A stretch of 64,000 nt of DNA, from NCBI GenBank assembly GCA_003283415.1, contig QBXH01000001.1, positions 1 through 64,000 on the forward strand, in the 5' to 3' direction. The translations under genes were made by a program, and so were the position numbers. The notes beneath the pieces were generated by a model that saw only the letters and a list, made by a program, of their open reading frames with translations, did not search any database and had not been told where the DNA came from. Source of the DNA: Prochlorococcus sp. AG-321-E21 (GTDB taxonomy: Bacteria; Cyanobacteriota; Cyanobacteriia; PCC-6307; Cyanobiaceae). Positions 1 to 10,804 of the stretch are shown here, one piece after another (position 1 is the first letter of the stretch; every line of letters begins with the position of its first letter).

Positions 1-2
1 TT

Positions 3-1700
3 AAGGTTACTTATCTATTTTGTTTGTTTTTAATTTTGGGACTATTTGGAAGGCTAGTGAATTTACAAGTTTTTAGTGCCTCTGAATTACAAAAAAAAGC
101 GAGACTAATACAATTTACCAAGATTAGTTCTTTAAAAAAGAGAAGATCGATTGTAGATAGAAATAATAGATTGATTGCTTATGATAAACCTCTCTACAAA
201 CTATGGGCTCATCCCAAATACTTTAACTTTCCTGGAGATTCAACTAATAGATTAAGAACTGTTGGTGAAGTAGTTAATAAATTGGTGCCAATTTTAAATT
301 TAAAAGACGAATTTCTTCTATCAAAGTTTGAAAATAAAATGTTAGGAATCGAATTGCTTGATGGAATAACAGAGAATCAAGCAAAAAAGATCAAAAACCT
401 CCATATTAGTGGTCTGGATCTTGTTAAATATTCTCAAAGATATTATCCTCAACGTAATTTGTATTCAAATCTTATTGGTTTTGTTAATTATGAAAATAAA
501 GGTTCAGCTGGTTTAGAACTGCATTTGGAAAATCAAATCAAAGTACTTAACAAAAGTAATTTGATAAAAAAAGGAGGAGATGGCACACCTCTCCCAGATA
601 ATTCGGGCCCAAGAGATTTTATTAATGACTACAAGAGTCTAGGTTTAACAATAGACTCAAGATTACAGAAAGCTACTTTTAAAGCTTTAAGTAAACAGGT
701 AATGAAGTGGAATGCAAAAAAAGGTTTTGCGATAGTAATGAATGTAAATACTGGAGAGATCTTATCACTAGCATCAATCCCATCTTACGATCCAAATAAA
801 TATTGGGATTATGATTCCGAAGTCTTTAGAGGTTGGTATTCGCAAGATTTATACGAGCCTGGTTCGACTTTTAAACCAATTAATCTAGCCCTAGCATTAG
901 AAGAAAAAGTAATCCAAAAAGATGGCTTAGTTGAAGATAGTGGGAAGGTTAATGTTGGAGGATGGAGCCTTTCAAATTGGGATAAAAAAGGAAATGGCTA
1001 TATTGATTATCCAAAGGTTTTACAAGTTTCAAGTAATGTAGGGATGGTAAAAATAATGCAAAATCTGCCGCCTAAAACTTATTGGAAATGGCTTAATAAA
1101 TTAGGGATTAATAAACGTTTGGAGACGGATTTATTTGAATCTACAGCTGGTCAATTAAAGTCAAAAGATATATTTGTTAGTCAGCCAATTGAGCCAGCAG
1201 TAGCCTCTTTTGGAAAGGGATTTTCTATTTCTCCTTTAAAACTTGCTCAACTCCATGCTGTCCTAGCTAATGGGGGGAATGAAGTAATTCCTCATGTTAC
1301 TTTAAATTTTAAAGCTCACCTTAAAAAAAATTCTCCAAAAGAAATCTTTTCTGTTGAGGTATCAAGAACTGTTCTTGAATGGATGGAAAGTGTTGTTGAT
1401 AATGGCAGTGGAAATGGAGCAAGAATTGATGGATACAGAATAGGAGGGAAAACTGGAACTTCTCAAAAGGCAGTAAATGGGAGATATACTAATAAAAAAG
1501 TCTGTAGTTTTGTAGCTTCTTTTCCTATTAATAACCCAAAGTATGTAGTTCTCGTTGTTATTGACGAACCCTCGAAAGCATACGCTTATGGTTCAACGGT
1601 TGCGGTGCCAATTGCAAAAGAAATTATCGAGAGTCTAATTGTTATTGAAAAAATACCGCCACAAATTGAAGAAAATAAAAAAATTGTTAAAAAACCCTGA
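3..1700 (+). CDS. ftsI: Peptidoglycan transpeptidase FtsI/PBP2-type, 5' end cut by the window
   Basis: This is a class B penicillin-binding protein that crosslinks septal peptidoglycan in the periplasm. The transpeptidase motifs are visible: STFK (nucleophile serine near track residue 281), SSN near 336 and KTGT near 475. The N-terminal part carries the non-catalytic dimerisation region with an R-G/RR-I-V-D-R stretch typical of the family. The reading frame has no stop back to base 3 and the upstream residues (KVTYLFC) are hydrophobic, so the TTG at 24 in the ORF track is not the true start; the membrane anchor begins outside the window. Transaldolase follows 89 bp downstream on the same strand. 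FtsI rather than an elongation PBP2 is inferred from length and motif spacing. Confidence 0.9.
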   Translation, partial: KVTYLFCLFLILGLFGRLVNLQVFSASELQKKARLIQFTKISSLKKRRSIVDRNNRLIAYDKPLYKLWAHPKYFNFPGDSTNRLRTVGEVVNKLVPILNLKDEFLLSKFENKMLGIELLDGITENQAKKIKNLHISGLDLVKYSQRYYPQRNLYSNLIGFVNYENKGSAGLELHLENQIKVLNKSNLIKKGGDGTPLPDNSGPRDFINDYKSLGLTIDSRLQKATFKALSKQVMKWNAKKGFAIVMNVNTGEILSLASIPSYDPNKYWDYDSEVFRGWYSQDLYEPGSTFKPINLALALEEKVIQKDGLVEDSGKVNVGGWSLSNWDKKGNGYIDYPKVLQVSSNVGMVKIMQNLPPKTYWKWLNKLGINKRLETDLFESTAGQLKSKDIFVSQPIEPAVASFGKGFSISPLKLAQLHAVLANGGNEVIPHVTLNFKAHLKKNSPKEIFSVEVSRTVLEWMESVVDNGSGNGARIDGYRIGGKTGTSQKAVNGRYTNKKVCSFVASFPINNPKYVVLVVIDEPSKAYAYGSTVAVPIAKEIIESLIVIEKIPPQIEENKKIVKKP

Positions 1701-1789
1701 AATTATTATGGTTTTTAGTTAATTAGTTCATTATTTAATGATTTCATTTGAAATTGAAGCTAACGTAGAAAATATATGATTATCTAAAC

Positions 1790-2791
1790 ATGAAATCAAT
1801 TTTAGAACAATTATCTTCTATTACTGTTGTTGTTGCTGATACTGGAGATCTAGATGCTATTAAAAAGTTTCAACCTAGAGATGCCACAACTAATCCATCA
1901 TTAATATTAGCTGCGGCTAAAAATCCTGATTATATAAAATTAATAGATCAAGCTTTGGAAAGTTCAAGAAAATCGTTGCCTGATGACATTTCTGAAAGTG
2001 AATTAATTAAAGAGACTATTGATCAGGTCTCAGTATTTTTTGGTAAGGAGATTCTTAATCTTATTTCAGGAAGAGTATCTACAGAAGTTGATGCAAGATT
2101 AAGTTTTGACACTGAAGCAACAGTTAGAAAAGCTAGAAAGTTAATAAATCACTATAAAAGTTTTGGAATAGACAAAGAAAGAATTTTGATTAAGATAGCA
2201 TCAACTTGGGAAGGAATTAAGGCAGCTGAAATTTTGGAAAAAGAAGGGATTAAATGCAATTTAACTTTACTTTTTAACTTCTGCCAAGCTGTAGCCTGTG
2301 CGAATGCAAAAATAACCTTAATCTCCCCTTTCGTAGGGCGAATATTGGACTGGCACAAAGCTAAAACTGGCAAAGATAGTTTCTCAGGGGATGAGGATCC
2401 AGGTGTTATATCAGTAACTAAAATCTACAATTACTTTAAAGAAAAAGGATTTAAAACTGAAGTAATGGGTGCAAGCTTTAGAAATGTAGATGAAATTAAA
2501 GAATTAGCAGGATGTGACCTTCTAACTATTGCTCCAAAATTTTTAGATGAACTCAGTATAGAGGAAGGGGAATTAATTAAAAAATTAGATGAAAATACTC
2601 AATCCAAGACCTCTATTGACTATAAATTTGATGAGAAAGACTTCAGACTAAGTATGCTAGAGGATCAAATGGCAAGTGAGAAGCTTAGTGAAGGGATCAC
2701 AGGCTTTAGCAATGCAATAGAAGAATTAGAAGAGTTGTTATCTAAAAGACTCTCAGAAATTAATAATCAAAAATTAATTTCAGCGACATAG
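1790..2791 (+). CDS. tal: Transaldolase
   Basis: This is the cytosolic pentose-phosphate enzyme that moves a dihydroxyacetone unit between sedoheptulose-7-phosphate and glyceraldehyde-3-phosphate. The N-terminal DATTNPSLI motif (residues about 31-39) and the Schiff-base lysine context [11 protein letters not shown] (about residue 134) are both present, and the 333-aa length fits the TalB type without the C-terminal EF-hand extension found in some cyanobacteria. In Prochlorococcus this enzyme is relevant to dark carbon catabolism, and cyanophages encode a shorter TalC of a different subtype. It converges on the flavoprotein gene, with 24 bp between the stops. Confidence 0.95.
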   Translation: MKSILEQLSSITVVVADTGDLDAIKKFQPRDATTNPSLILAAAKNPDYIKLIDQALESSRKSLPDDISESELIKETIDQVSVFFGKEILNLISGRVSTEVDARLSFDTEATVRKARKLINHYKSFGIDKERILIKIASTWEGIKAAEILEKEGIKCNLTLLFNFCQAVACANAKITLISPFVGRILDWHKAKTGKDSFSGDEDPGVISVTKIYNYFKEKGFKTEVMGASFRNVDEIKELAGCDLLTIAPKFLDELSIEEGELIKKLDENTQSKTSIDYKFDEKDFRLSMLEDQMASEKLSEGITGFSNAIEELEELLSKRLSEINNQKLISAT

Positions 2792-2815
2792 TCTTCAGCT
2801 TATAAAACATAAAAA

Positions 2816-3949
2816 TTAATCTTTCTTTTTGGTCAAAAGTCTCTTTATAACTCTCATCGCGATATCTTCATAATTCATTTGACCAGATAATATTTGAGCA
2901 ATTCTTTTAGGAGCTGTTTTTCGTTTTACACCTAATTGATAGCCGGTTCTAGGGAATCTATAAAAGATTTGTGCAATTCTATTCCCCCATGCCATTGATT
3001 TTCCCCATTCATTATTAATGTTTGTTGAATAATTATTTAAATCATTATTATTATTACTCAAACAGTGGTCAATACTTTCTGCAGCAAAATAACTACTAAT
3101 TAGAGAAGGTCTGATACCTTCTGCCAAAAACGGATCGCAAAGTGAGGCTGCATCCCCCACCGCGATTACCCTGTCACCATTAAGCTTGTTTATACCATTC
3201 CAAATTCTTAGCTTTTTATGAACCACCTTAAAAGACAAATCTTCAAATCCGAAACTTTTTATTACTTTATTATTTAGGTCTTTATCTTCTAAAAACTTAT
3301 TGTTTATGAAAGTGCCTAAGCCTATATTGACACTATCTTTTAAGGGGAATGCCCAAGCAAATCCATATTTAACAAATCCAAACTCAAATCTAACTGAATC
3401 TTTAGGAATATTTCCTAATCCTCTCAACCTTATGGCGATAGTGTTGGCAAATTTAGGCTTTCTTGGACCTAAATTGAAATATCCAGCCCATTTAGATTGT
3501 GAACCGTCGGCAATAACCAGAAATCTTGATTTATAAATGATTTTATTACTGCATTTTATTATCCAAGTCTTATTTTGAGGTGTTACTTTTTCGACCTGCG
3601 CGGGTCTCAGTATCTCACTACCATATTTTAGAGCTTCATCAAGTAATAATTTATCTAATTTTTCTCTTCTTATTATCCAAAAAGGTGATTCGCCTGAAAG
3701 ATCGGCAACAACATTATCAGACGACTTCCATCTGAATTCAACATTCCTAATTTTAGATTCTATTGCTTGATCAATATTTAATGGGAGAAATTTTTTCATT
3801 GAGGATGCCATCCCTCCTGCGCAAGGCTTAATATTTCCTAATGCTTCCTTCTCTATAATTAAAACAGAATAACCTTTTTTTGATAAGTTTAGAGCTGTAG
3901 AGGATCCTGATAGACCTCCTCCAATAACTATGATGTCAAACTCAGTCAA
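2816..3949 (-). CDS. Geranylgeranyl-reductase-family FAD oxidoreductase
   Basis: The protein starts with a Rossmann dinucleotide-binding motif ([12 protein letters not shown], about residues 6-17) and has the second FAD motif [19 protein letters not shown] late in the chain. This is the pattern of the geranylgeranyl reductase family (ChlP-like), which reduces isoprenoid chains. At 377 aa it is somewhat shorter than the true chlorophyll-synthesis ChlP, so it may be a paralogue acting on another lipid; the substrate is unknown. Its start overlaps the frr stop by 4 bp, so it is probably translationally coupled to the frr-pyrH group. Confidence 0.75.
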   Translation of the reverse strand: MTEFDIIVIGGGLSGSSTALNLSKKGYSVLIIEKEALGNIKPCAGGMASSMKKFLPLNIDQAIESKIRNVEFRWKSSDNVVADLSGESPFWIIRREKLDKLLLDEALKYGSEILRPAQVEKVTPQNKTWIIKCSNKIIYKSRFLVIADGSQSKWAGYFNLGPRKPKFANTIAIRLRGLGNIPKDSVRFEFGFVKYGFAWAFPLKDSVNIGLGTFINNKFLEDKDLNNKVIKSFGFEDLSFKVVHKKLRIWNGINKLNGDRVIAVGDAASLCDPFLAEGIRPSLISSYFAAESIDHCLSNNNNDLNNYSTNINNEWGKSMAWGNRIAQIFYRFPRTGYQLGVKRKTAPKRIAQILSGQMNYEDIAMRVIKRLLTKKKD

Positions 3950-4494
3950 ACTTTGAGAATTTCTTTCTCCTTTTCGGATAATTTAGTTTCTATTAATGAG
4001 ATATATTTGTCAGTGAATTTTTGTATTTCTAATTGATTATCTCTTGATTCATCTTTTGATATTAGACCCTCCTTTTCAACTTTTTTCTCTTTATCAACAG
4101 CATCTCTTCTAATATTTCTTAGTGCTACTTTACCCTCTTCCGCATATTTAGAAGCTAATTTGCAAAACTCTTTTCTTCTTTCCTCAGTTAATGGAGGGAC
4201 ATTTATTCTTATCACTTTCCCATCATTATTGGGGGTGATACCTAAATCACTTACTGAGATTGCTTTTTCAATAGTTTGTAAGGAAGAAATATCAAATGGC
4301 TGTATTGAAATTGTTTGTGAATCGATAGTTGATATTGATGCAAGTGATTTTATAGGGGTTTCTGCTCCATAATACTCAACACTAATTCTGTCTAGTAATG
4401 AAGCGTTAGCCCTTCCAGTCCTGATAGTATTAAAGTTTCTTTGAGTGGCTTCAACACTCTTGTTCATACTCGATTGAATTTCTTGTTCTTTCAT
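3946..4494 (-). CDS. frr: Ribosome recycling factor
   Basis: RRF works with EF-G to split the post-termination ribosome. The 182-aa length is standard, and the diagnostic N-terminal stretch [18 protein letters not shown] and the central [13 protein letters not shown] segment are clear. It sits 28 bp downstream of pyrH on the same strand, the order found in many bacteria, and overlaps the next gene (FAD oxidoreductase) by 4 bp. No unusual residues are visible. Confidence 0.97.
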   Translation of the reverse strand: MKEQEIQSSMNKSVEATQRNFNTIRTGRANASLLDRISVEYYGAETPIKSLASISTIDSQTISIQPFDISSLQTIEKAISVSDLGITPNNDGKVIRINVPPLTEERRKEFCKLASKYAEEGKVALRNIRRDAVDKEKKVEKEGLISKDESRDNQLEIQKFTDKYISLIETKLSEKEKEILKV

Positions 4495-4522
4495 AATTAG
4501 AAATAATTAACTTAAATAAGCT

Positions 4523-5227
4523 TTAACTTATTAAAGAGCCTATAGACTCTCCAGCAACAGCCTTGGAGATATTCCCTTTTTTGAAAATATCAAAAACCAT
4601 TATAGGAATATTATTATCTTTGCATAGAGCAATGGCGGTACTGTCCATTACAGCGATTTCATCACTAAGAACTTGCTGATAAGTGAGAGAGGAGTACTTT
4701 TTTGCTTCTTTAAATTTATTTGGATCACGATCATAAACTCCATCAACTTTTGTTGCCTTCATAACGACTTCAGCATTTATTTCGGCTGCTCTTAAAGCAG
4801 CAGTAGTATCTGTAGTGAAAAATGGATTACCACAACCACCTCCAAAAACCACTACCCTTCCTTTCTCTAAATGCCTCATTGCTCTTCTTCTAATATACGG
4901 TTCGGCAATTTCTTGCATCTCGATTGCAGTTTGCACTCTGGTTTCAACCCCAACTCTTTCTAATCCATCTTGTAAGGAAATAGCATTCATCACTGTTGCT
5001 AACATTCCGACATAATCAGCGGTAGCTCTATCCATGCCATCAGCGGAGCCTTTAAGTCCTCTAAATATGTTGCCACCACCAACAACTATTGCAAGTTGAA
5101 CCTTATTTGAGATTACCTTCTCAACATCTTCAGCAATCGATTGAACTATCGCGGGATCTATTCCATAAGGTTTATCTCCCATTAGTGCTTCTCCACTAAG
5201 CTTTAAAAGTACTCTTTTGTAAGTCAT
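4523..5227 (-). CDS. pyrH: UMP kinase
   Basis: This enzyme phosphorylates UMP to UDP in pyrimidine nucleotide synthesis. It is an amino-acid-kinase-fold protein with [10 protein letters not shown] near the N-terminus, [10 protein letters not shown] around residue 50 and the late [18 protein letters not shown] segment. The length of 234 aa is normal for the hexameric bacterial enzyme, which is unrelated to eukaryotic UMP/CMP kinase. It precedes frr with a 28-bp gap, so the two are most likely one transcript starting in the 126-bp gap after cobO. Confidence 0.97.
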   Translation of the reverse strand: MTYKRVLLKLSGEALMGDKPYGIDPAIVQSIAEDVEKVISNKVQLAIVVGGGNIFRGLKGSADGMDRATADYVGMLATVMNAISLQDGLERVGVETRVQTAIEMQEIAEPYIRRRAMRHLEKGRVVVFGGGCGNPFFTTDTTAALRAAEINAEVVMKATKVDGVYDRDPNKFKEAKKYSSLTYQQVLSDEIAVMDSTAIALCKDNNIPIMVFDIFKKGNISKAVAGESIGSLIS

Positions 5228-5353
5228 TCAATACTCATACTTTAATGACCTTAGCAAGTAAATATACAGAATTTCTTTTTTATGATGATATTGCTTGCTT
5301 CTTTAAACATTTCTCAATCGAATAACATGAAACAAAAAAGATTTTCTAAAATT

Positions 5354-6049
5354 CTAAAACTCAACACATTCTTGAGCTTTTATGCCTTGATCTTTAAAAG
5401 GATGCTTAATTAATTTCATCTCTGTAACTAGATCAGCTTGATTAATGATTGATTCGGAAGCTCCTCTACCAGTAAAAACTATGTGATTTTTTCTATTATT
5501 TAGTTTTTTAATATACGTAATTATTTCTTCTGATGAAAGATATCCAAGCTTAGTTGCGATATTAATTTCATCAAGGATTATAAGTTTGTATGATTCATCT
5601 TCGATGAATGTTTTAGCTTTTTGCCAAGCTTCTTTAACTAATTCTTCATCCCTAACTCTATCTTGCGTTTCCCAAGTAAAGCCTTCTCCTAATGCATGCC
5701 ATGAAATATTTGAAGATAAATTTTTAAGAGCTTTTTCTTCGCCTGTAGTCCAACCACCTTTAATAAATTGAATAATTGCGACTTTATGCCCATGACCAAT
5801 AGTTCTTAACGCCATTCCTAAAGAAGCAGTTGTTTTACCTTTACCATTTCCAGTAAAAACAATTAATAACCCTTTTTTTGTTTTCCTTATTTTTAATCTC
5901 TTTGATTGAACATCTTTTCTTTTTTGCATTCTTTTTTTATATAAACTCTCATCTGTTTCAGGAGATAACTTGCCTCCTATCCCAAGTTCTTTAGCTTGAG
6001 TATCAAGACTAGTAATTTTTTTTAAGGAGGGTTGTTTCTCATCATGCAT
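5354..6049 (-). CDS. cobO: Cob(I)alamin adenosyltransferase, CobO/BtuR type
   Basis: This enzyme transfers the adenosyl group from ATP to corrinoid cobalt in the last stages of adenosylcobalamin synthesis. A P-loop (FTGNGKGKTTASLGMALR, about residues 65-82) and the Walker-B-like LIILDEINIA identify the CobA/CobO/BtuR family. The first ~55 residues are a charged extension rich in lysine and arginine, which is common in cyanobacterial homologues. Prochlorococcus makes pseudocobalamin and needs this step for B12-dependent enzymes. The recombinase gene lies 39 bp upstream on the same strand. Confidence 0.92.
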   Translation of the reverse strand: MHDEKQPSLKKITSLDTQAKELGIGGKLSPETDESLYKKRMQKRKDVQSKRLKIRKTKKGLLIVFTGNGKGKTTASLGMALRTIGHGHKVAIIQFIKGGWTTGEEKALKNLSSNISWHALGEGFTWETQDRVRDEELVKEAWQKAKTFIEDESYKLIILDEINIATKLGYLSSEEIITYIKKLNNRKNHIVFTGRGASESIINQADLVTEMKLIKHPFKDQGIKAQECVEF

Positions 6050-6088
6050 AAAATAGTTTTTTATTTCTAATTATAGTAATTAACAAAA

Positions 6089-7249
6089 TTAACGTTTTTT
6101 ATATTTTGAAAGTGCATTATTAACAGCTTGTTGTTGATCTCGTTTTGTTATCCAGTGATGGTACGTTTGAGTGTGCAGACTAACTGAATGTCCCATCATT
6201 CTTGCTGCAACTGTATCAGGTAGATCATAGAAAATAGTCCTAACTGCCCAGGCATGTCTTAGATCGTAAGGTCTGATCTTAAGAGAATAACGTTTAAATT
6301 GATCAGTTATTTTTTTCCCAATATTTTGCAAAGTTGTAAGTCTTAGATCTCTATTAATATCTGGAAGTAATTCGGGATCTTTTCCTAATTTACAAAGTTC
6401 AAACTTATCTATCCATTTAGGATGAAAGGGCCAAACCTGATGTTCTCCTGTTTTAGTAGTAGGTAAAACTCTAATAATTTTGTCTCCATAATTAGTTAAT
6501 GAGCTTAAGTCGCAAAAAAATACTTCATGATTTCGTAAACCATATGTAGCCATAAGTCCGAAAACATATTTCCAAGATTTGTTTGGTATACTATCCCATA
6601 AATTTTCAATTACCTCGTCAGTCGGAAGATCTCTAAAGCTTGCTTTATTGAGACCATATCCTTTAGCCATTAATTTCCAATCTTCAGGAAGTTTATGCTC
6701 TAAATATTTTGCCAAAACACTCAAAGACGTCGCGCATTGTTTTCTGCTTCTGCTCCCTTCTTTATAAGTTTTTAATGTTGTTGTGAAAATATTGTCTAAA
6801 TTTTCAGTATTAGTTTGATTTTGAATGGATATCATTCTCTTGATGTAAGGTTTATAAGAGCTTCTCCAAGTTGTTTTTCTAGTACTTGTCAAATATTCGT
6901 TTTTATTTTCTCTAAAAAAATATTTTTCAAAATCATTAAGCCTAGTTAAAATTTGAAATTCATCTTTTATTTCATTCTTATCAGAATTTTTTACCCAATT
7001 GGTCCAATCAAATTGATTTAACTCTAATTGCAAAGTTATTAATTGCAATTTCTTCTTAGCTTCTTCTAATCCATTAAAGTCTGCTTTAAGTCCTAGAGAT
7101 ATGCGTTGAACTGCAAAGTTCTTTTTATTATTTTTTGAAGGTAGTGGACCTCTAATATTTAATTTCTCGCCTCTTTTTTCAATTCTAAGTTTGCTTCCAT
7201 CAGTAGCAAATTTATCATTGACATTATTAATTTCCTGAATTACGTTCAT
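6089..7249 (-). CDS. Orphan phage-integrase-family tyrosine recombinase
   Basis: This is a 386-aa site-specific recombinase. The C-terminal catalytic domain (from about residue 195) shows the first arginine in YGLRNHEVFF, a beta-hairpin lysine candidate in TTKTGEH, the second arginine in RPYDLRHAW, MGHS, and the nucleophile tyrosine in TQTYHHW near residue 367. The usual histidine of the H-x-L-R box is a tyrosine here (YDLR), a tolerated variant in the family. The N-terminus looks like a SAM-like core-binding domain. No tRNA, excisionase or cargo gene is adjacent; it sits between cobO and hemH in a housekeeping context. Whether it acts on chromosome dimers, on a mobile element or elsewhere cannot be told from the sequence. 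Confidence 0.85.
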   Translation of the reverse strand: MNVIQEINNVNDKFATDGSKLRIEKRGEKLNIRGPLPSKNNKKNFAVQRISLGLKADFNGLEEAKKKLQLITLQLELNQFDWTNWVKNSDKNEIKDEFQILTRLNDFEKYFFRENKNEYLTSTRKTTWRSSYKPYIKRMISIQNQTNTENLDNIFTTTLKTYKEGSRSRKQCATSLSVLAKYLEHKLPEDWKLMAKGYGLNKASFRDLPTDEVIENLWDSIPNKSWKYVFGLMATYGLRNHEVFFCDLSSLTNYGDKIIRVLPTTKTGEHQVWPFHPKWIDKFELCKLGKDPELLPDINRDLRLTTLQNIGKKITDQFKRYSLKIRPYDLRHAWAVRTIFYDLPDTVAARMMGHSVSLHTQTYHHWITKRDQQQAVNNALSKYKKR

Positions 7250-7314
7250 TAACTTATATAATTAGTTTCATAATGACGTTTTTAATGTTTATTTTCAATC
7301 TCCATAAAATTTAA

Positions 7315-8490
7315 ATGGAAAAAATAGGCGTCTTATTAATGAATCTTGGGGGCCCTGAAAGGATTACAGATGTGGGGCCATTTCTATATAATTTATTTTC
7401 TGATCCTGAAATAATTAGACTTCCAGTTCCGTTATTACAAAAACCTTTAGCATGGTTAATAAGTACACTTAGAAGTACTACTTCTCAGCAGGCATATCTA
7501 TCGATAGGAGGTGGATCTCCCATTAGAAGGATTACGGAACAACAAGCCAGAGAATTGCAAAGTAAATTAAGAGATAAAGGATTAGATGTTACAACTTATA
7601 TTGCGATGAGATATTGGCATCCTTTCACAGAATCGGCAATTGCTGATATGAAAGCAGATGGGGTAGATCAAATTGTTGTATTGCCTCTGTATCCTCACTT
7701 TTCTATAAGCACAAGTGGCTCGAGTTTTAGAGAATTAAAAAAATTAAGAGACTCTGATTCTGAGTTCAAAAAAATACCTATGAGATGTGTAAGAAGTTGG
7801 TTTAGTCAAGCAGGTTACTTAAAATCTATGGTTGAATTAATTTCGGAACAAATATCACTTTGTGAATCGCCGGATAATGCACATATTTTTTTTACAGCCC
7901 ATGGAGTTCCAAAAAGTTATGTTGAGGAAGCAGGAGATCCATATAAACAACAAATTGAAGACTGTTCATTATTAATTATTGATGAACTTGAAAAATATTT
8001 AGGCCATACTAACTCTTACACTCTTTCTTATCAAAGTAGAGTTGGTCCAGTTGAATGGTTAAAACCTTATACAGAAGAAGTTTTGATAGATCTTGGTAAG
8101 GCTAAGGTAAATGATTTAATCGTAGTTCCAATAAGTTTCGTGGGAGAACATATTGAAACTTTACAGGAAATTGATATTGAATATAAAGAAATTGCTGAGA
8201 AAGCAGGGGTTGTTAATTTTAGAAGGGTAAAAGCCTTAAATACACATCCTACTTTTATTGAGGGTCTCAGTGATCTAGTTATTTCTAGCCTAGAAGAACC
8301 AATAGTTAATATAGAGAAAGCTTCAGAATTGCCTGAGAAGGTTAAACTTTACCCTCAAGAAAAATGGCAATGGGGTTGGAATAATAGTTCAGAAGTTTGG
8401 AACGGAAGGGTAGCTATGATAGTTTTCCTTGTACTCTTTATTGAACTTATATCAGGTTCTGGACCTCTTCATAAATTAGGTATTTTATAA
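7315..8490 (+). CDS. hemH: Ferrochelatase with C-terminal chlorophyll-binding-like helix
   Basis: Ferrochelatase inserts ferrous iron into protoporphyrin IX to make protoheme. The family start [12 protein letters not shown], the [18 protein letters not shown] active-site region (catalytic histidine) and the later [18 protein letters not shown] are all visible. After the catalytic core, the last ~50 residues hold a transmembrane helix with the EVWNGRVAM motif of the chlorophyll a/b-binding/high-light-inducible family. This fusion is typical of cyanobacterial and plastid type-II ferrochelatases and is thought to tie heme production to chlorophyll status. It is transcribed divergently from the recombinase. 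Confidence 0.95.
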   Translation: MEKIGVLLMNLGGPERITDVGPFLYNLFSDPEIIRLPVPLLQKPLAWLISTLRSTTSQQAYLSIGGGSPIRRITEQQARELQSKLRDKGLDVTTYIAMRYWHPFTESAIADMKADGVDQIVVLPLYPHFSISTSGSSFRELKKLRDSDSEFKKIPMRCVRSWFSQAGYLKSMVELISEQISLCESPDNAHIFFTAHGVPKSYVEEAGDPYKQQIEDCSLLIIDELEKYLGHTNSYTLSYQSRVGPVEWLKPYTEEVLIDLGKAKVNDLIVVPISFVGEHIETLQEIDIEYKEIAEKAGVVNFRRVKALNTHPTFIEGLSDLVISSLEEPIVNIEKASELPEKVKLYPQEKWQWGWNNSSEVWNGRVAMIVFLVLFIELISGSGPLHKLGIL

Positions 8491-8623
8491 ATAACATTAC
8501 TTATTAAAAAATTAAAACAACATGAAGGGTTATTTAATTTCCAAATATTTTTTGACATTACGTTTATAAAATGGGCAAAATTATTTAATTAAGTTTAATA
8601 TTTAATTAGATTTATTTTCTTTA

Positions 8624-10387
8624 GTGACCCTTACTTCGACACCTTTATCAAAAGGTGATTCAGAAAAAAATTACCCTATATGGATTACAGGTGCTGAAGC
8701 ACTAATGGATTCACTAAAAGTTCATGGTGTAAAAGTTATATTTGGATATCCAGGCGGTGCAATACTCCCTATATATGATGCGGTACATAAAGCAGAAAAT
8801 GATGGGTGGTTAAAACATTACATGGTTAGACATGAGCAAGGAGGGTCTCATGCTGCAGATGGATATGCTAGGTCTACAGGTGAGGTAGGGGTTTGTTTTG
8901 GGACTTCAGGTCCAGGGGCTACGAATTTAGTAACTGGTATTGCAACCGCTCAAATGGATTCAGTTCCGTTGGTAGTAGTTACTGGCCAAGTTCCAAGACC
9001 TGCCATAGGAACAGATGCTTTTCAAGAGACTGACATTTTTGGAATTACACTCCCTATCGTTAAACATTCATGGGTAGTTAGAGATCCTTCTGATATAGCA
9101 AAAGTTGTTTCAGAGGCTTTTTTTATCGCCACCTCTGGAAGACCTGGTCCAGTTTTAATTGATATACCTAAAGATGTGGGTCAAGAATTCTTTAATTATG
9201 AAAGAGTTTTACCTGGTGAGATTATTCCTAAGGGTTTTAAAAGGAATGGAGAAATTAATGACTCTGATGTCAGCAAGGCTATTGAATTGATTCAAGAATC
9301 TTCAAGACCTTTGTTATATGTCGGAGGTGGGGCAATATCTTCAGGGGCTCATAAAGAATTAGAAACCTTAGCTAATAATTATCAAATTCCAGTAACCACT
9401 ACGTTAATGGGCAAAGGGGTCTTTGACGAAAGTGCTGACTTATCAGTAGGAATGTTGGGAATGCATGGAACCGCATATGCAAACTTTGCAGTCACGGAAT
9501 GCGATCTTTTGATTGCAGTAGGAGCGAGATTTGATGATAGGGTTACAGGGAAATTAGATACCTTTGCTCCATCTGCAAAGGTTATTCATATTGATATCGA
9601 TCCAGCAGAAGTTAATAAAAATAGGCGTGTTAATGTTGCTATTGTTTCGGATGTAGCTAAAGCTCTTTCAAAAATCAATGAAAAATCTTTTATAAATAAA
9701 TCCTCTTGTAATACAAAAAATTGGCTAGAAAAAATTAATTTTTGGAAAAATAAACATCCCTTATTTGTTCCTCCACAAGAAGGGGAAATTTATCCTCAAG
9801 AAGTTCTATTGAAAGTAAGGGATTTTTCTCCCGCAGCCTTCATCACAACTGATGTAGGTCAACATCAAATGTGGGCTGCTCAGTATCTAAGAAATGGTCC
9901 GAGAAAATGGATAAGTAGTGCTGGTTTAGGAACTATGGGCTTTGGATTACCTGCAGCAATGGGAGTGAAGGCTGCTCTGCCTAATGAGGAAGTTATCTGC
10001 ATAGCTGGAGATGCAAGCATTTTGATGAATATACAAGAATTGGGTACATTATCTCAATACGGTTTAAATATTAAATTAGTGATTATAAATAACCGCTGGC
10101 AGGGGATGGTAAGACAGTGGCAAGAAAGCTTTTATGATGAGAGGTACTCTTCTTCTGATATGAGTTGCGGAGAACCCGATTTCGTTAAACTAGCCGAATC
10201 CTTCGGAGTAAAAGGGTTCTTGATTTCAGAGAGGAAACAATTATTAAATGATTTTAAATCTGCTTTAAATTTTGATGGACCAGCCTTAATTAATGTACGA
10301 GTGAGAAGAGGTGAAAATTGCTATCCAATGGTTCCTCCAGGTAAAAGTAATGCTCAAATGGTGGGTTACGTCAACAGTAAAAGCTGA
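8624..10387 (+). CDS. ilvB: Acetolactate synthase large (catalytic) subunit
   Basis: This is a TPP- and FAD-dependent enzyme that condenses two pyruvates, or pyruvate with 2-oxobutyrate, in branched-chain amino acid synthesis. The catalytic glutamate sits in [16 protein letters not shown] (about residue 67), and the TPP-Mg motif runs from [17 protein letters not shown] to [11 protein letters not shown]. The length of 587 aa is normal. The start is a GTG at 8624. The regulatory small subunit ilvH is not adjacent, as is usual in cyanobacteria. A 133-bp gap separates it from hemH. Confidence 0.97.
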   Translation: MTLTSTPLSKGDSEKNYPIWITGAEALMDSLKVHGVKVIFGYPGGAILPIYDAVHKAENDGWLKHYMVRHEQGGSHAADGYARSTGEVGVCFGTSGPGATNLVTGIATAQMDSVPLVVVTGQVPRPAIGTDAFQETDIFGITLPIVKHSWVVRDPSDIAKVVSEAFFIATSGRPGPVLIDIPKDVGQEFFNYERVLPGEIIPKGFKRNGEINDSDVSKAIELIQESSRPLLYVGGGAISSGAHKELETLANNYQIPVTTTLMGKGVFDESADLSVGMLGMHGTAYANFAVTECDLLIAVGARFDDRVTGKLDTFAPSAKVIHIDIDPAEVNKNRRVNVAIVSDVAKALSKINEKSFINKSSCNTKNWLEKINFWKNKHPLFVPPQEGEIYPQEVLLKVRDFSPAAFITTDVGQHQMWAAQYLRNGPRKWISSAGLGTMGFGLPAAMGVKAALPNEEVICIAGDASILMNIQELGTLSQYGLNIKLVIINNRWQGMVRQWQESFYDERYSSSDMSCGEPDFVKLAESFGVKGFLISERKQLLNDFKSALNFDGPALINVRVRRGENCYPMVPPGKSNAQMVGYVNSKS

Positions 10388-10444
10388 TTTTTGTACAAAT
10401 ATACAAACCTAAGATTATCAACCAAATTAAATTAAATACCTAAA

Positions 10445-10798
10445 TTGAAAAAAATTACTTCTTTTTTAATTATTTTTTTTCTAGTTGCTATTTATCCAAT
10501 TAGAACTTATTCAGCCGAAATTCTTCAGATAAAAAATTCAAGTAGCATTTTAGTAGGAGATCAAAATAGAGATCTTCCCATTAAATTATTCTGTGTAGAA
10601 ATTAATAATGATGATGATGAACAATTAGCTATAAATCTTCTTAAAAAAGAATTCCCTAGAGGAAGTAAAGTTAAAATAAAACCTATTAGTTTTAAAGAAA
10701 ATATTTTAGTAGCTAAGGTTTTTGATATTAATGAAACAAAAGAAATGTCAGAGTTATTAATTTCAAAAGATTTATCAAATAAGACCTGTCCTAATTAA
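10445..10798 (+). CDS. Small exported protein of unknown function
   Basis: I do not recognise a named family. The 117-aa product begins with a lysine pair and a hydrophobic core (FLIIFFLVAIYPI) followed by a likely signal peptidase site near TYSA, so it should enter or cross the membrane. The mature part is short and charged, with an internal FCVEIN and a C-terminal cysteine (KTCPN), which might form a disulfide outside the cytoplasm. It may be distantly related to the small thermonuclease/SNase-like exported proteins of picocyanobacteria, but the match is too weak to assert. The start is a TTG. It lies 57 bp after ilvB and converges on the laccase-domain gene. Confidence 0.65.
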   Translation: MKKITSFLIIFFLVAIYPIRTYSAEILQIKNSSSILVGDQNRDLPIKLFCVEINNDDDEQLAINLLKKEFPRGSKVKIKPISFKENILVAKVFDINETKEMSELLISKDLSNKTCPN

Positions 10799-10804
10799 AA
10801 ATTA

